Positions 22,785-28,774 of a stretch of 30,302 bases of DNA are shown one piece after another. The position numbers and the translations under genes were made by a program. Location of the stretch: contig JAVBJV010000024.1 in NCBI GenBank assembly GCA_031546815.1, positions 1 through 30,302 of the forward strand, written 5' to 3'. Source of the stretch: JAVBJV01 sp031546815 (lineage in GTDB: Bacteria > Pseudomonadota > Alphaproteobacteria > Acetobacterales > Acetobacteraceae). The notes under the pieces are model-generated. The model made no database searches. It worked only from the letters and a program-made list of their open reading frames with translations, and had not been told where the DNA came from. Within the stretch, counting starts at the first letter, position 1, and every line of letters starts with the position of its first letter.

Positions 22785-23033
22785 ATGTTCCGTCTGATCG
22801 TTGTCTACCTTATCGCCGTCCAATGCATTCTGGGCGGCGGCGCATTCTGGGCCATGGGGGTCGGCATCGTGGCCGAAAGCGCCATGCAACAGATCGTGGC
22901 CGAACAGCGCATGATCGGTGGCATGCTGATGCAGGGCATTGGCACCGTCCTGTTTGCCATGACCGCCACCCTGCATAAGCTGCGCGACGACGCCAAAGCA
23001 GCCAAGGCCATGAAGGAAGTCGCCGCCGCTTAA
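22785..23033 (+). CDS. Small two-helix membrane protein
   Basis: The 82-residue product has a hydrophobic N-terminal helix (residues 3-28, LIVVYLIAVQCILGGGAFWAMGVGIV) and a second one at about 43-62 (MIGGMLMQGIGTVLFAMTAT), then a charged lysine-rich tail (LHKLRDDAKAAKAMKEVAAA). GAGGA lies 6-7 nt before ATG 22785 and a promoter is visible upstream. The size and layout are holin-like, but it is transcribed against the lytic genes and far from the late operon, so a lysogenic membrane role such as exclusion is as likely. Its stop codon overlaps that of the opposite gene (TTAA). Confidence 0.65.
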   Translation: MFRLIVVYLIAVQCILGGGAFWAMGVGIVAESAMQQIVAEQRMIGGMLMQGIGTVLFAMTATLHKLRDDAKAAKAMKEVAAA

Positions 23034-23233
23034 ACGCCAGGACTGCTTTCCGCGCCTGGCTGGTCGCCGGGTGCGGCACTTGCCGTCCCCGCCGTTATAA
23101 ACCGCATGATTTTTTCTGCCCCACGCACGACCGCATCCACATCCGAGGTCGTAACATCCAGCAACTTCTCCACCATGGCACGGCGCACTTCGATCAGCTG
23201 CGCCTCCCGTTGAAACGCTCCGTATTCCGACAT
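23030..23233 (-). CDS. Small unknown protein, paralogue of the gene at 24951-25142
   Basis: This is a 67-residue protein beginning MSEYGAFQREAQLIEVRRAMVEKLL and ending in SAAPGDQPGAESSPGV. The AGGAG Shine-Dalgarno 6 nt before ATG 23233 is strong. The C-terminal PGDQP-x-A-x-SS tail, the leading CACAACAGGAG context and overall length are shared with the 63-residue protein at 24951-25142; the helical parts are also similar in layout (EVRRAMVEKLL against QVRWNVVREIL). No family is recognised. An early leftward gene, it faces the 82-residue membrane gene, with both stop codons inside one TTAA. Confidence 0.65.
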   Translation of the reverse strand: MSEYGAFQREAQLIEVRRAMVEKLLDVTTSDVDAVVRGAEKIMRFITAGTASAAPGDQPGAESSPGV

Positions 23234-23268
23234 CCCGTTCTCCTGTTGTGTTGATAACGCTCGCATAC

Positions 23269-23336
23269 GTATTTTTACACACGCATACACATTTTCCCCT
23301 TGCCATACCCGCAAACCGTGTGTAAAACATACACAC
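23269..23336. promoter_or_regulatory. Divergent promoter/operator region of hicA
   Basis: Toward hicA there is -35 TTGCCA (23300-23305), a 17-bp spacer and -10 TAAAAC (23323-23328). A 7-bp inverted repeat GTGTGTA-AAACA-TACACAC (23318-23336) overlaps the -10. A near-copy in opposite orientation, GTATTTTTACACAC, lies at 23269-23282. HicB-type ribbon-helix-helix proteins bind such repeats to repress their own promoter, so these are likely HicB operators and may also affect the leftward gene at 23030-23233. Confidence 0.55.
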
Positions 23337-23357
23337 GAGACACCGAGAGGCCGGGCA

Positions 23358-23537
23358 ATGAATTCGCGGGAACTGATCCGCAAGCTGGAACGCGACGGCT
23401 GGACCCTGCATTCGGTCACCGGGTCGCACCATCACTTCCGGCACCTGGAAAAGCCCGGGAAAGTCACGGTTCCGCATCCCAAGCGGGATCTGCACCCGAA
23501 GACACTGAAGTCCATTCTGAAACAGGCGGGGCTGTAA
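23358..23537 (+). CDS. hicA: HicA-type toxin (mRNA interferase)
   Basis: The 59-residue product is a complete HicA: NSRELIRKLERDGWTLHSVTGSHHHFRH, then KPGKVTVPHPKRDLHPKTLKSILKQAGL. The double-stranded-RNA-binding fold is typical, and the family's catalytic histidine is His24 in GSHHHF. HicA cleaves mRNAs and is neutralised by HicB, encoded 18 bp downstream. Start ATG 23358 has GAGAGG at a suitable distance, and the length is normal (about 58-60). Encoded opposite to the lytic genes, so it can be expressed in the lysogen, where it would act in maintenance or defence. Confidence 0.9.
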   Translation: MNSRELIRKLERDGWTLHSVTGSHHHFRHLEKPGKVTVPHPKRDLHPKTLKSILKQAGL

Positions 23538-23555
23538 CCCCCACCGGAGACCCAG

Positions 23556-23969
23556 ATGAAAAACGCCTACTTCGCCCTGATCTACCCGCCCGAAGGCAAC
23601 AGCGCCTGGGGCGTGACCTTCCCGGACCTGCCCGGCTGTGGCAGCGGCGGCGACAGTTTCGAGGACGCCATTGCCCAGGCGGCCGACGCGCTGGCCGGTC
23701 ATGTCGCCGCCATGCAGGCGGATGGCGATGCGGTGCCCGCGCCGCGCAGCTACGCCGCACTGGCGGCGGACGCCGATGTGCAGGCCGAACTGGCGGACGG
23801 TGCCGTGCTGCAACTGGTGCATCTGCGGCAGGTTGCCGTGCGCACGCGCGTCAACATCATGATCGATGCAGGCCTGCTGGCCGAAACCGACAGCGCAGCC
23901 GAGCGGCTGGGTAAAACCCGCTCCGGCCTGATTGAAAGCGCCCTGCGCGCCACACTGCACGCCGCCTGA
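23556..23969 (+). CDS. hicB: HicB-type antitoxin
   Basis: The 137-residue product has the HicB partial RNase H fold at residues about 4-60 (YFALIYPPEGNSAWGVTFPDLPGCGSGGDSFEDAIAQA). A C-terminal ribbon-helix-helix follows at about 96-135 (RTRVNIMIDAGLLAETDSAAERLGKTRSGLIESALRATL), which makes it a DNA-binding, autoregulating antitoxin. It binds HicA and shields its active site. It follows hicA by 18 bp, the usual toxin-first order. The operator is probably the inverted repeat at 23318-23336. It ends two bases from the stop of the opposite gene. Confidence 0.9.
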   Translation: MKNAYFALIYPPEGNSAWGVTFPDLPGCGSGGDSFEDAIAQAADALAGHVAAMQADGDAVPAPRSYAALAADADVQAELADGAVLQLVHLRQVAVRTRVNIMIDAGLLAETDSAAERLGKTRSGLIESALRATLHAA

Positions 23970-23971
23970 CA

Positions 23972-24457
23972 TCACCGGTACCCCGCCGACTTCGCCGCCG
24001 CGCACGCATCCAGAATGCGGAACACCACGTGCAGCACATCGAACGCCTGCGTTTCGATATCGCGCGCATCCGCCGCGCCGATCACGTTGTCGGACAGCGC
24101 GGACGACAACGTGTCGAACACATGCGCCACCTCGAGGCTGAGCGCCGAAACCAGCGCCAGCGGATCGGCCCGGTCGGCAGCCTTGCCCGCCCGCAGCACC
24201 AGATCGCAGCCGCGCAGGCTGGCCAGTGCGGCGCTGACCACCGGCTGGCCGAGCGCCGATTCCAGATCGGCCGCCACATCCACCGGCATGAAATCTGCTT
24301 CCTGCAACGCGCCGTATGCCGACAGTTGCGACTTGCCGACCCGCGTACGCCCGGCCGCCGCCGCCAGACCGCCGAGGCTGTCCACCAGTTCGCGCGTTGC
24401 GCCCTTCAGCAGGGCATAATCCGTCCGGCTTAACAGCCGCATGTGCTGCACTGTCAT
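23972..24457 (-). CDS. Phage regulatory protein, CII-like candidate
   Basis: This is a 161-residue protein. The N-terminal half contains TRELVDSLGGLAAAAGRTRVGKSQLSAYGALQEADFMPVDVAADLESALGQPVVSAALASLRG. The shape is a helix-turn-helix (GGLAAAAGRTRVGKSQLSAYG) followed by an F-M-P-V-D-V-x-A-D-L-E segment seen in phage regulators of the CII/CP76 kind. The C-terminal half is helical (VAHVFDTLSSALSDN). It lies in the early leftward operon downstream of cro, the place of CII. The start ATG 24457 has a G-rich stretch upstream. Assignment is by pattern and position. Confidence 0.6.
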   Translation of the reverse strand: MTVQHMRLLSRTDYALLKGATRELVDSLGGLAAAAGRTRVGKSQLSAYGALQEADFMPVDVAADLESALGQPVVSAALASLRGCDLVLRAGKAADRADPLALVSALSLEVAHVFDTLSSALSDNVIGAADARDIETQAFDVLHVVFRILDACAAAKSAGYR

Positions 24458-24473
24458 GCCCGCCCCCGCCGCG

Positions 24474-24647
24474 CTACAAAACCAGACTGTCGGCAGACTG
24501 CCGGCCGGGCGGGGCCAGACTGATCACCACTTCCTGCCGGCGATCGCCCCACTGCATTGAATAGCTGACGGACTGCACCCGTTCGCCCAACAGCCGGATC
24601 ACCAGATCCACTTCCGATGCAAATATGGGAGATTCCACCTTGTCCAT
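24474..24647 (-). CDS. Small unknown early protein
   Basis: This putative 57-residue protein has SEVDLVIRLLGERVQSVSYS as its core and ends PPGRQSADSLVL. AAGGA lies 8 nt before ATG 24647. It is followed 16 bp on by the CII-like gene, with which it would be co-translated. Its first codons overlap the start of the divergent zinc-ribbon gene by 8 bp, unusual for a divergent pair. An internal start further down is possible. No family is recognised. Confidence 0.45.
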   Translation of the reverse strand: MDKVESPIFASEVDLVIRLLGERVQSVSYSMQWGDRRQEVVISLAPPGRQSADSLVL

Positions 24648-24921
24648 CAAAGACATCCTTTCGATTTTGGATACCATTCCGGTCTGGAAGCGCGTGAAAG
24701 ATCTGCCGGCCCGCTTCGACGAACTGGAAAAGCGGCTGGCCGCGCTGGAAGCCAAACCGCGCCTGCCGATCTGCGAAAAATGCGGCACCGGATATATGCG
24801 ACTGGACCGGCAGGAAGCCCTGACCGGCATGTGGAGCAAGCTGGACCCAACCGAGGGCGGCATCGGTATTTACAAATGCGACAATCCGGATTGCGGCGGC
24901 GAGACCAGAAAAAAACTCTGA
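24640..24921 (+). CDS. Coiled-coil zinc-ribbon protein
   Basis: The 93-residue product starts with S-IKDILSILDTIPVWKRVKDLP, then a short coiled coil (ARFDELEKRLAALEA, about 24-38). A zinc ribbon follows with Cys45, Cys48, Cys80 and Cys85 (CEKC and CDNPDC). A TTG start at 24640 is favoured: GGGAG lies 8 nt upstream and it gives the family-like LSIKD opening; an ATG at 24625 in frame has no Shine-Dalgarno. Small phage and accessory-element proteins of this design occur widely with unknown function. Its gene points away from the early leftward operon, so it is probably expressed separately. Confidence 0.65.
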   Translation: MSIKDILSILDTIPVWKRVKDLPARFDELEKRLAALEAKPRLPICEKCGTGYMRLDRQEALTGMWSKLDPTEGGIGIYKCDNPDCGGETRKKL

Positions 24922-24940
24922 CCCAGCTAACTGCCGACCG

Positions 24941-24967
24941 CAGCGTCCGGTTAATTGCTGGACGCTG
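24941..24967. repeat. Hairpin at convergent gene ends
   Basis: Arms CAGCGTCC (24941-24948) and GGACGCTG (24960-24967) enclose an 11-nt loop that includes the stop codon of the leftward 63-residue gene. It lies 20 bp after the rightward zinc-ribbon stop. With no T run it is not a classic terminator but may protect or attenuate both transcripts. Confidence 0.4.
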
Positions 24968-25142
24968 CATCCGGCTGGTCGCCGGGTGTGGCATCCACCC
25001 GGCCGCTGTCGATATAGCGAACCACTTCGTCCGCCAGCGGAACTACGTCTTCCAGGCCAAAGCCGCAATTGGATTTCAATATTTCCCTCACCACGTTCCA
25101 GCGCACTTGCCGTTGATGCGCAGCATCTTCTGTTTCTTCCAT
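24951..25142 (-). CDS. Small unknown protein, paralogue of the gene at 23030-23233
   Basis: This 63-residue protein begins MEETEDAAHQRQVRWNVV, continues REILKSNCGFGLEDVVPLADEVVRYIDSG, and ends in VDATPGDQPDAASSN. AGGAGG lies a few bases before ATG 25142. The tail PGDQP-x-A-x-SS and the upstream CACAACAGGAG match the gene 1.7 kb away, and the two share the GGCTGGTCGCCGGGTG DNA segment. It is the second gene after cro in the early leftward operon. The paralogues probably arose by duplication followed by divergence of the helical part. Confidence 0.65.
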   Translation of the reverse strand: MEETEDAAHQRQVRWNVVREILKSNCGFGLEDVVPLADEVVRYIDSGRVDATPGDQPDAASSN

Positions 25143-25253
25143 TCCATCCTCCTGTTGTGGGTGTGTTGAAATCCGGGCGGATGCCTGCCCGGCCTTTCCG
25201 CCTGACGGGACGGGCCGGTGCGGGTAGAACCGCAGGCATGACAGAGACACCGC

Positions 25254-25457
25254 TCATGCCTGTGCCTCTTCCGCCGCTTCATGCTGCTGCATGAACGCCC
25301 GCACACGCGCCACAGTCTCCGGCCACATGCGCCCACCGGCGCGGATACGGCGCAGGAACTTGCCATCGTTCACGGCCAGCCGTCCGAACGTGCTGTCGGC
25401 CATCCGGTGCTGGGTCAGAAATGTGTCAATTTCGGAGAGAACATCAAAGTGGGACAT
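25254..25457 (-). CDS. Cro-like small DNA-binding protein
   Basis: This is a 67-residue protein of helical pattern: FDVLSEIDTFLTQHRMADSTFGRLAVNDGKFLRRIRAGGRMW, then PETVARVRAFMQQHEAAEEAQA. The STFGRLAVNDGKFLRRIRAGG segment is a helix-turn-helix seen in small alphaproteobacterial regulators. It is divergent from the CI gene with a 74-bp gap, so Cro is the natural assignment. Promoter boxes TTGATT and TATAAA (minus strand) place transcription start within a base or two of its ATG. One operator copy (25450-25463) overlaps its start codon. Confidence 0.75.
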   Translation of the reverse strand: MSHFDVLSEIDTFLTQHRMADSTFGRLAVNDGKFLRRIRAGGRMWPETVARVRAFMQQHEAAEEAQA

Positions 25458-25463
25458 ATCCCG
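25450..25463. promoter_or_regulatory. CI operator copy a (TGGG-ACATAT-CCCG)
   Basis: This is one of five sites of the form TGGG-N6-CCC followed by A or G, all with a 6-bp spacer. It covers the start codon of cro, downstream of its -10 box, so repressor bound here would block cro transcription or elongation. The last base deviates from a perfect repeat. Confidence 0.55.
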
Positions 25464-25464
25464 C

Positions 25465-25493
25465 TTTATAGTGGCTTATTTCCCATCAATCAA
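25465..25493 (-). promoter_or_regulatory. Promoter for the cro/early leftward operon
   Basis: On the minus strand TTGATT (25493-25488), a 17-bp spacer and TATAAA (25470-25465) form a good housekeeping promoter. The expected start of transcription is close to 25458, next to the ATG at 25457, so the cro mRNA should be leaderless. The 22-bp dyad at 25479-25500 (arms TTTCCCAT and ATGGGAAA) overlaps its -35 and spacer. Confidence 0.65.
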
Positions 25494-25507
25494 TGGGAAA
25501 CATCCCG
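25479..25507. promoter_or_regulatory. Dyad and CI operator copy b in the cI/cro gap
   Basis: TTTCCCAT and ATGGGAAA (25479-25486, 25493-25500) are an 8-bp inverted repeat with a 6-bp spacer. Overlapping it is operator copy b, TGGG-AAACAT-CCCG (25494-25507). Copy b abuts the cro -35 and covers the weak -35 of cI, so it is suited to both repress cro and activate cI. Confidence 0.55.
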
Positions 25508-25525
25508 TGTTAAATGTGGGATAAG
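25497..25525 (+). promoter_or_regulatory. Weak promoter for cI
   Basis: The best fit is GAAACA (25497-25502), 17 bp, GATAAG (25520-25525). The -10 ends six bases before the ATG at 25532, predicting a leaderless transcript as for lambda PRM. The -35 is poor, which is typical of an activator-dependent maintenance promoter. Confidence 0.45.
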
Positions 25526-25530
25526 ACCCA
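25517..25530. promoter_or_regulatory. CI operator copy c (TGGG-ATAAGA-CCCA)
   Basis: This copy lies within a longer perfect repeat, ATGTGGG (25514-25520) and CCCACAT (25527-25533) with a 6-bp spacer. It overlaps the cI -10 box and start codon, so binding should repress cI itself: negative autoregulation at high repressor level. Confidence 0.6.
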
Positions 25531-25531
25531 C

Positions 25532-26266
25532 ATGAGCCAGAACCTACGCGACCAGATACGTCACCGCATGAACTCGCAGGGCCTGAACGCCAAGCGCCTG
25601 TCGGTCGAGGCCGGGCTGAACCCGACCGCCGTGCGCGACATTCTGGACGAGCGGGTGCAAAATCCCACCTACCGGACCATTCAGGCACTGGCCTCCCGTC
25701 TGGGTGCCACAGCGGAAGAGCTGATGCAGCCACTAGCGGCGCAAAGTCTCCCCTCACCGCCCCCCGCCACCTCAACCGGCGACATTGTTCCCAACGTCCG
25801 CCTGGCCCCCAACGCCCCGCCGCTGGACGATTTCGCGCGGATGCCGCGCGACGTGCCGGTACTGGGCACGGCGCAGGCCGGTGACAGCGATGCATTCGCC
25901 ATCGCCTTCGGCAGCGACCCCATCGATTTCGTCCGCCGCACCCCGGCGCTGACGGGCGTGAAGAACGTGTTCGCCATCTTCGTGCGGGGTGAATCCATGG
26001 TTCCGTGGCGGGAACCGGGCGGCATCGTGTATGTCCACGAAACCCGCGTCCCGCGCCCGGGCGACCATGTGGTGGCGGTGCTGCACCGCGCCGAGGATCA
26101 GGACCACAAGTTCAACGCCATACTGAAAAAGCTGCTGCGCCGCGACGACAGCACCGTCGAACTGCTGCAATACAACCCGCCCGGCACAGAGCCCATAAAA
26201 CTGAAGGCGTCCGAGATCGAACGCCTTTACCGGGTGCTGGAATGGGAAGAAGTGATCGGGCTGTAA
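25532..26266 (+). CDS. CI-type phage repressor, HTH plus S24 (LexA-like) peptidase
   Basis: The 244-residue product has a helix-turn-helix at residues about 15-45 (NAKRLSVEAGLNPTAVRDIL) and a C-terminal S24 domain. Cleavage is probably at Ala116-Gly117 (TAQAGDSD), with nucleophile Ser155 (VRGESMVP) and partner lysine Lys199 or Lys200 (ILKKLLRR). It should be cut when RecA is activated, inducing the prophage. No Shine-Dalgarno precedes ATG 25532; a second in-frame ATG at 25514 also lacks one. Five likely operator copies lie at the cI/cro gap and at 28700-28743. Its stop abuts the opposite methylase stop. Confidence 0.9.
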   Translation: MSQNLRDQIRHRMNSQGLNAKRLSVEAGLNPTAVRDILDERVQNPTYRTIQALASRLGATAEELMQPLAAQSLPSPPPATSTGDIVPNVRLAPNAPPLDDFARMPRDVPVLGTAQAGDSDAFAIAFGSDPIDFVRRTPALTGVKNVFAIFVRGESMVPWREPGGIVYVHETRVPRPGDHVVAVLHRAEDQDHKFNAILKKLLRRDDSTVELLQYNPPGTEPIKLKASEIERLYRVLEWEEVIGL

Positions 26267-27148
26267 TCAGGCGGCTACCCCGATCTGCGCCCCCTCCTTA
26301 TCGGACAAAAAGATCCGTTCAGGAATGATCAGATTGTCCGAAAACACCATGACTTCCTTGCCCTGCTGGTAGTTCCGAGCACTATAGTTGATATTGAACT
26401 CTTCCTGCCGGTGACGGGCGTAAAGCTTTTTGATTGCATCCTCGTTATCATAGGACACAATCCACTTCATCCGCTTGCGATCTGTAATCTGCCCTGCCAA
26501 ACGGGTATGATCTTCATGTTTGAAGTGGTTCTGGTACAGGCAGGCCCCCTTCACGTAATAAGGCGGGTCCAGATAAACCAACACATTGGAACCCAGCTTC
26601 GAAACATGGCTGCGCAGGAAATCTGTTGCATCCATATTGCAAACAGTAATACGGGACTTGAAATAGCCGATCTTCGTAATCCGCGACATCAGGTCGGGCT
26701 TGTTGTAACGGCAATCCATTTTCCATACGCCTGCCTGCGCCAAGCCACCAATCAACCCGCCATTCAGAATACCAGACCGGTTTGTCCGGTTCATAAAGAA
26801 GGTTGCAAACCCCAGATCCAGCAGGCTGGCATCATCTGCATGAGCGTAAACTTCCTTGGCACGCCGCCAGTTCTCCAGATCTACTGGCGTGTCATTCAGC
26901 TTCCGTAAAAAATTCTCGGTGTCGTGAACAGCCGAGTGCCAGAAAGCATAGATGCTTCGATCGATATCATTGATATGAATACAGCGCACATATTCCAGAA
27001 ACATCAGTTCCAGCGCCACCGCCCCGCCGCCAGCAAAAGGTTCAGCATAATGCCCACCGTTTGACAGATTTAACTCCGTCAAACGCGCCACATACGACGC
27101 CAATTTTCCCTTCCCGCCGGGATATCGCAGAGGCGAATAATTTGCCAC
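26267..27148 (-). CDS. DNA adenine methylase, D12/Dam class
   Basis: The 293-residue product has the D12-class N6-adenine methyltransferase motifs: RYPGGKGKLASYV (8-20), motif I AEPFAGGGAVALELMF (35-50), FFMNRTNRSGILNGGL (117-132) and the catalytic DPPY at 194-197 (VYLDPPYYVKGACLYQNHF). It is complete. The start is GTG 27148 with AAAGGG upstream. Target sequence cannot be told from the motifs; GATC is typical for the Dam branch. Its base composition is clearly AT-richer than the surrounding phage genes. It is preceded by the ParB-like gene by 62 bp and forms a two-gene cargo unit. Confidence 0.9.
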   Translation of the reverse strand: MANYSPLRYPGGKGKLASYVARLTELNLSNGGHYAEPFAGGGAVALELMFLEYVRCIHINDIDRSIYAFWHSAVHDTENFLRKLNDTPVDLENWRRAKEVYAHADDASLLDLGFATFFMNRTNRSGILNGGLIGGLAQAGVWKMDCRYNKPDLMSRITKIGYFKSRITVCNMDATDFLRSHVSKLGSNVLVYLDPPYYVKGACLYQNHFKHEDHTRLAGQITDRKRMKWIVSYDNEDAIKKLYARHRQEEFNINYSARNYQQGKEVMVFSDNLIIPERIFLSDKEGAQIGVAA

Positions 27149-27210
27149 TTGGAGCCCTTTTTCCCCTTGACTCCAGTTGCTTTAAACGCTCGCCGACATT
27201 TCGGCCACAC

Positions 27211-28626
27211 TTATTTCTCTTGACTCTCTATCATCTCAAACATCCGGGAAAAATACGGATGCAGTGCGTCCCATGTCTTTAAGATTTCAACAGGGCCTGG
27301 AACAGGCAATGCTGTGTGGACATACTGGTTTAGCGTATCAAGCGTGTGCGGCAACGATTTTCCCGCATTCTTGATATCGCGAGCCGGTTTAAGGTCTTTC
27401 ATTTTATCCTGCGGATCCAGCTTACCCAACGCCGCTTCAACCATCCACTTCAACTGCGCATCATCCCAGCTTGAGTGCCCTTTTCCGTTACAGGGCACCT
27501 TCATGGTTGTCAGAAACACGTAGGTCGCTTTTTCCAGAAAGACCCGGATCATAACGGCTGCACTGTGGGGGTGTTTTTCTACGTTCAGTTTTCTTAGCTC
27601 GCTATAAAATGCATTTAGGTTTTTATCCCTGATCCGCAACCCTTTTTCAGCTAGCACCTTACGCGGTCGGCTAGGAAGTGACCTGGCGCCAGCGCTACTC
27701 AAAGGTTGCGGTGGCGCACGTTTTGGCGTTGTTCCGGCCTCATTCTCATCACCCAATACATCAGAATCAGCATCCAGATCTGAGGCCGCATCTGGCGCAG
27801 AAGCGTTACGCGCAAACCCCAAAGAACGAAAAGGTTCCAGAAATTCTTGCTGCTGATTTACGGTCCTTAGCCTTGCAATCGTAAAGGTTTCTTTCCCCAT
27901 CTCATCCAGCAAGTTAGAAAACAATTTGACGGCAGCTTTCTTATCAACCTCCGCCACCTCCAATGCCCCATTCTTCCCAAAAGTAATCCCCAGAACGGTT
28001 TTCATGGCAGAAGATTGAAACAGACTATCAACAGTGGTTACTTTCCCCTCGATCCGATCCAGAATCGGATCTGTATCAACACCGTTCTCCCCCAAAAACT
28101 CGATTACTCTTATCCACCGATCTATCTTGCCCTGCTGCTGCAGACTGCGAGCACGCGCAACAGCATCCCAGTTCAAGGCTCCTATGCCCAAGAGCCCCTT
28201 GTCATGCCGCATCTGAATCCAGGGGAAAGCCTCATCCCGCGTCATGACAACACAAAACACCGCAGAAATCCCCAAGGCAGAAAATCTCTTATGCAAGACA
28301 GAAAACCCATCGTAACTGTCTGTGCCCTTTGCCAGGTCGGGGTTTGTCATTGCTTTCAAGGCTGTGAGGCGCCTATTCCCCTCCAAGCAGATGTATTCAC
28401 CCTTTTTATTTTTTGAAACAATCGGCAGCTGAGACGGATCAAGCATTCCACGCTCAACAATATTCTGAGCAAGCTTCAATACTTTGTGTTTCTTTTCATT
28501 CGACAGCAAAAACTGGATTGCTTCTCGTTCGTCTTTAGCTTTTCGATGCCGAAAATTCAGCGGATCCAATGATATGGATGCAATATCTATTTCCTTACGA
28601 TCGAGAACTTGAGCCGCTGCGCGCAT
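27211..28626 (-). CDS. ParB-like-domain protein with unassigned helical C-terminal domain
   Basis: The 471-residue product has a ParB/sulfiredoxin-like N-terminal domain: ISLDPLNFRHR (18-28), then KLAQNIVERGMLDPSQLPIVSKNKKGEYICLEGNRRLTALKAM, with EGNRR (82-86) in place of the GERR box of true ParB. A Ser/Asp/Pro-rich linker lies at about 290-340. A separate helical region contains FYSELRKLNVEKHPHSAAVMIRVFLEKATYVFL (near 360), a pattern seen in accessory proteins of defence-type loci. It is AT-rich and has no partition partner (ParA), so segregation is unlikely. Paired with the methylase, it could be a nuclease or specificity component. Function unknown. Confidence 0.65.
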   Translation of the reverse strand: MRAAAQVLDRKEIDIASISLDPLNFRHRKAKDEREAIQFLLSNEKKHKVLKLAQNIVERGMLDPSQLPIVSKNKKGEYICLEGNRRLTALKAMTNPDLAKGTDSYDGFSVLHKRFSALGISAVFCVVMTRDEAFPWIQMRHDKGLLGIGALNWDAVARARSLQQQGKIDRWIRVIEFLGENGVDTDPILDRIEGKVTTVDSLFQSSAMKTVLGITFGKNGALEVAEVDKKAAVKLFSNLLDEMGKETFTIARLRTVNQQQEFLEPFRSLGFARNASAPDAASDLDADSDVLGDENEAGTTPKRAPPQPLSSAGARSLPSRPRKVLAEKGLRIRDKNLNAFYSELRKLNVEKHPHSAAVMIRVFLEKATYVFLTTMKVPCNGKGHSSWDDAQLKWMVEAALGKLDPQDKMKDLKPARDIKNAGKSLPHTLDTLNQYVHTALPVPGPVEILKTWDALHPYFSRMFEMIESQEK

Positions 28627-28696
28627 AATCCATCACCAGTTGAATTTTCCCCTATGCTGCATCCGGTTACGCGGGAGGGAAAGAGGGGGAATTGCA

Positions 28697-28716
28697 ATAT
28701 GGGGTAAATCCCATAT
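28697..28716. promoter_or_regulatory. CI operator copy d (TGGG-GTAAAT-CCCA) in a 20-bp dyad
   Basis: ATATGGG and CCCATAT (28697-28703, 28710-28716) with a 6-bp spacer contain the core operator at 28700-28713. It lies 30 bp upstream of copy e and between the divergent ParB-like gene and the rightward operon, so it might control both. No clear promoter for the ParB-like gene was found. Confidence 0.6.
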
Positions 28717-28721
28717 TACTG

Positions 28722-28750
28722 TTGACAAATGGGAATATTCCCACTATTGA
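28722..28750 (+). promoter_or_regulatory. Strong promoter of the GapR-xis-int operon with embedded operator e
   Basis: TTGACA (28722-28727) matches the -35 consensus exactly, followed by a 17-bp spacer and TATTGA (28745-28750). The spacer holds a perfect 14-bp palindrome, TGGGAATATTCCCA (28730-28743), which is the TGGG-N6-CCCA operator. Repressor bound here would exclude RNA polymerase. Placement matches lambda PL/OL logic. Confidence 0.72.
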
Positions 28751-28774
28751 TTTCCCATCCACTGGGAGACCGCC

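Noticed and set aside
22785..23033. Holin
   Set aside because: Two membrane helices fit, but orientation and location away from late genes and absence of an endolysin nearby argue against it.
21822..24005. Leftward frame open for over 2 kb through the AntA gene
   Set aside because: Only the last 200 codons match a family; the upstream part crosses real genes on the other strand and has a low-complexity, non-protein-like composition.
27211..28626. Plasmid-style partition protein ParB
   Set aside because: No ParA and no centromere-like repeats; the box is EGNRR and the C-terminus is different.
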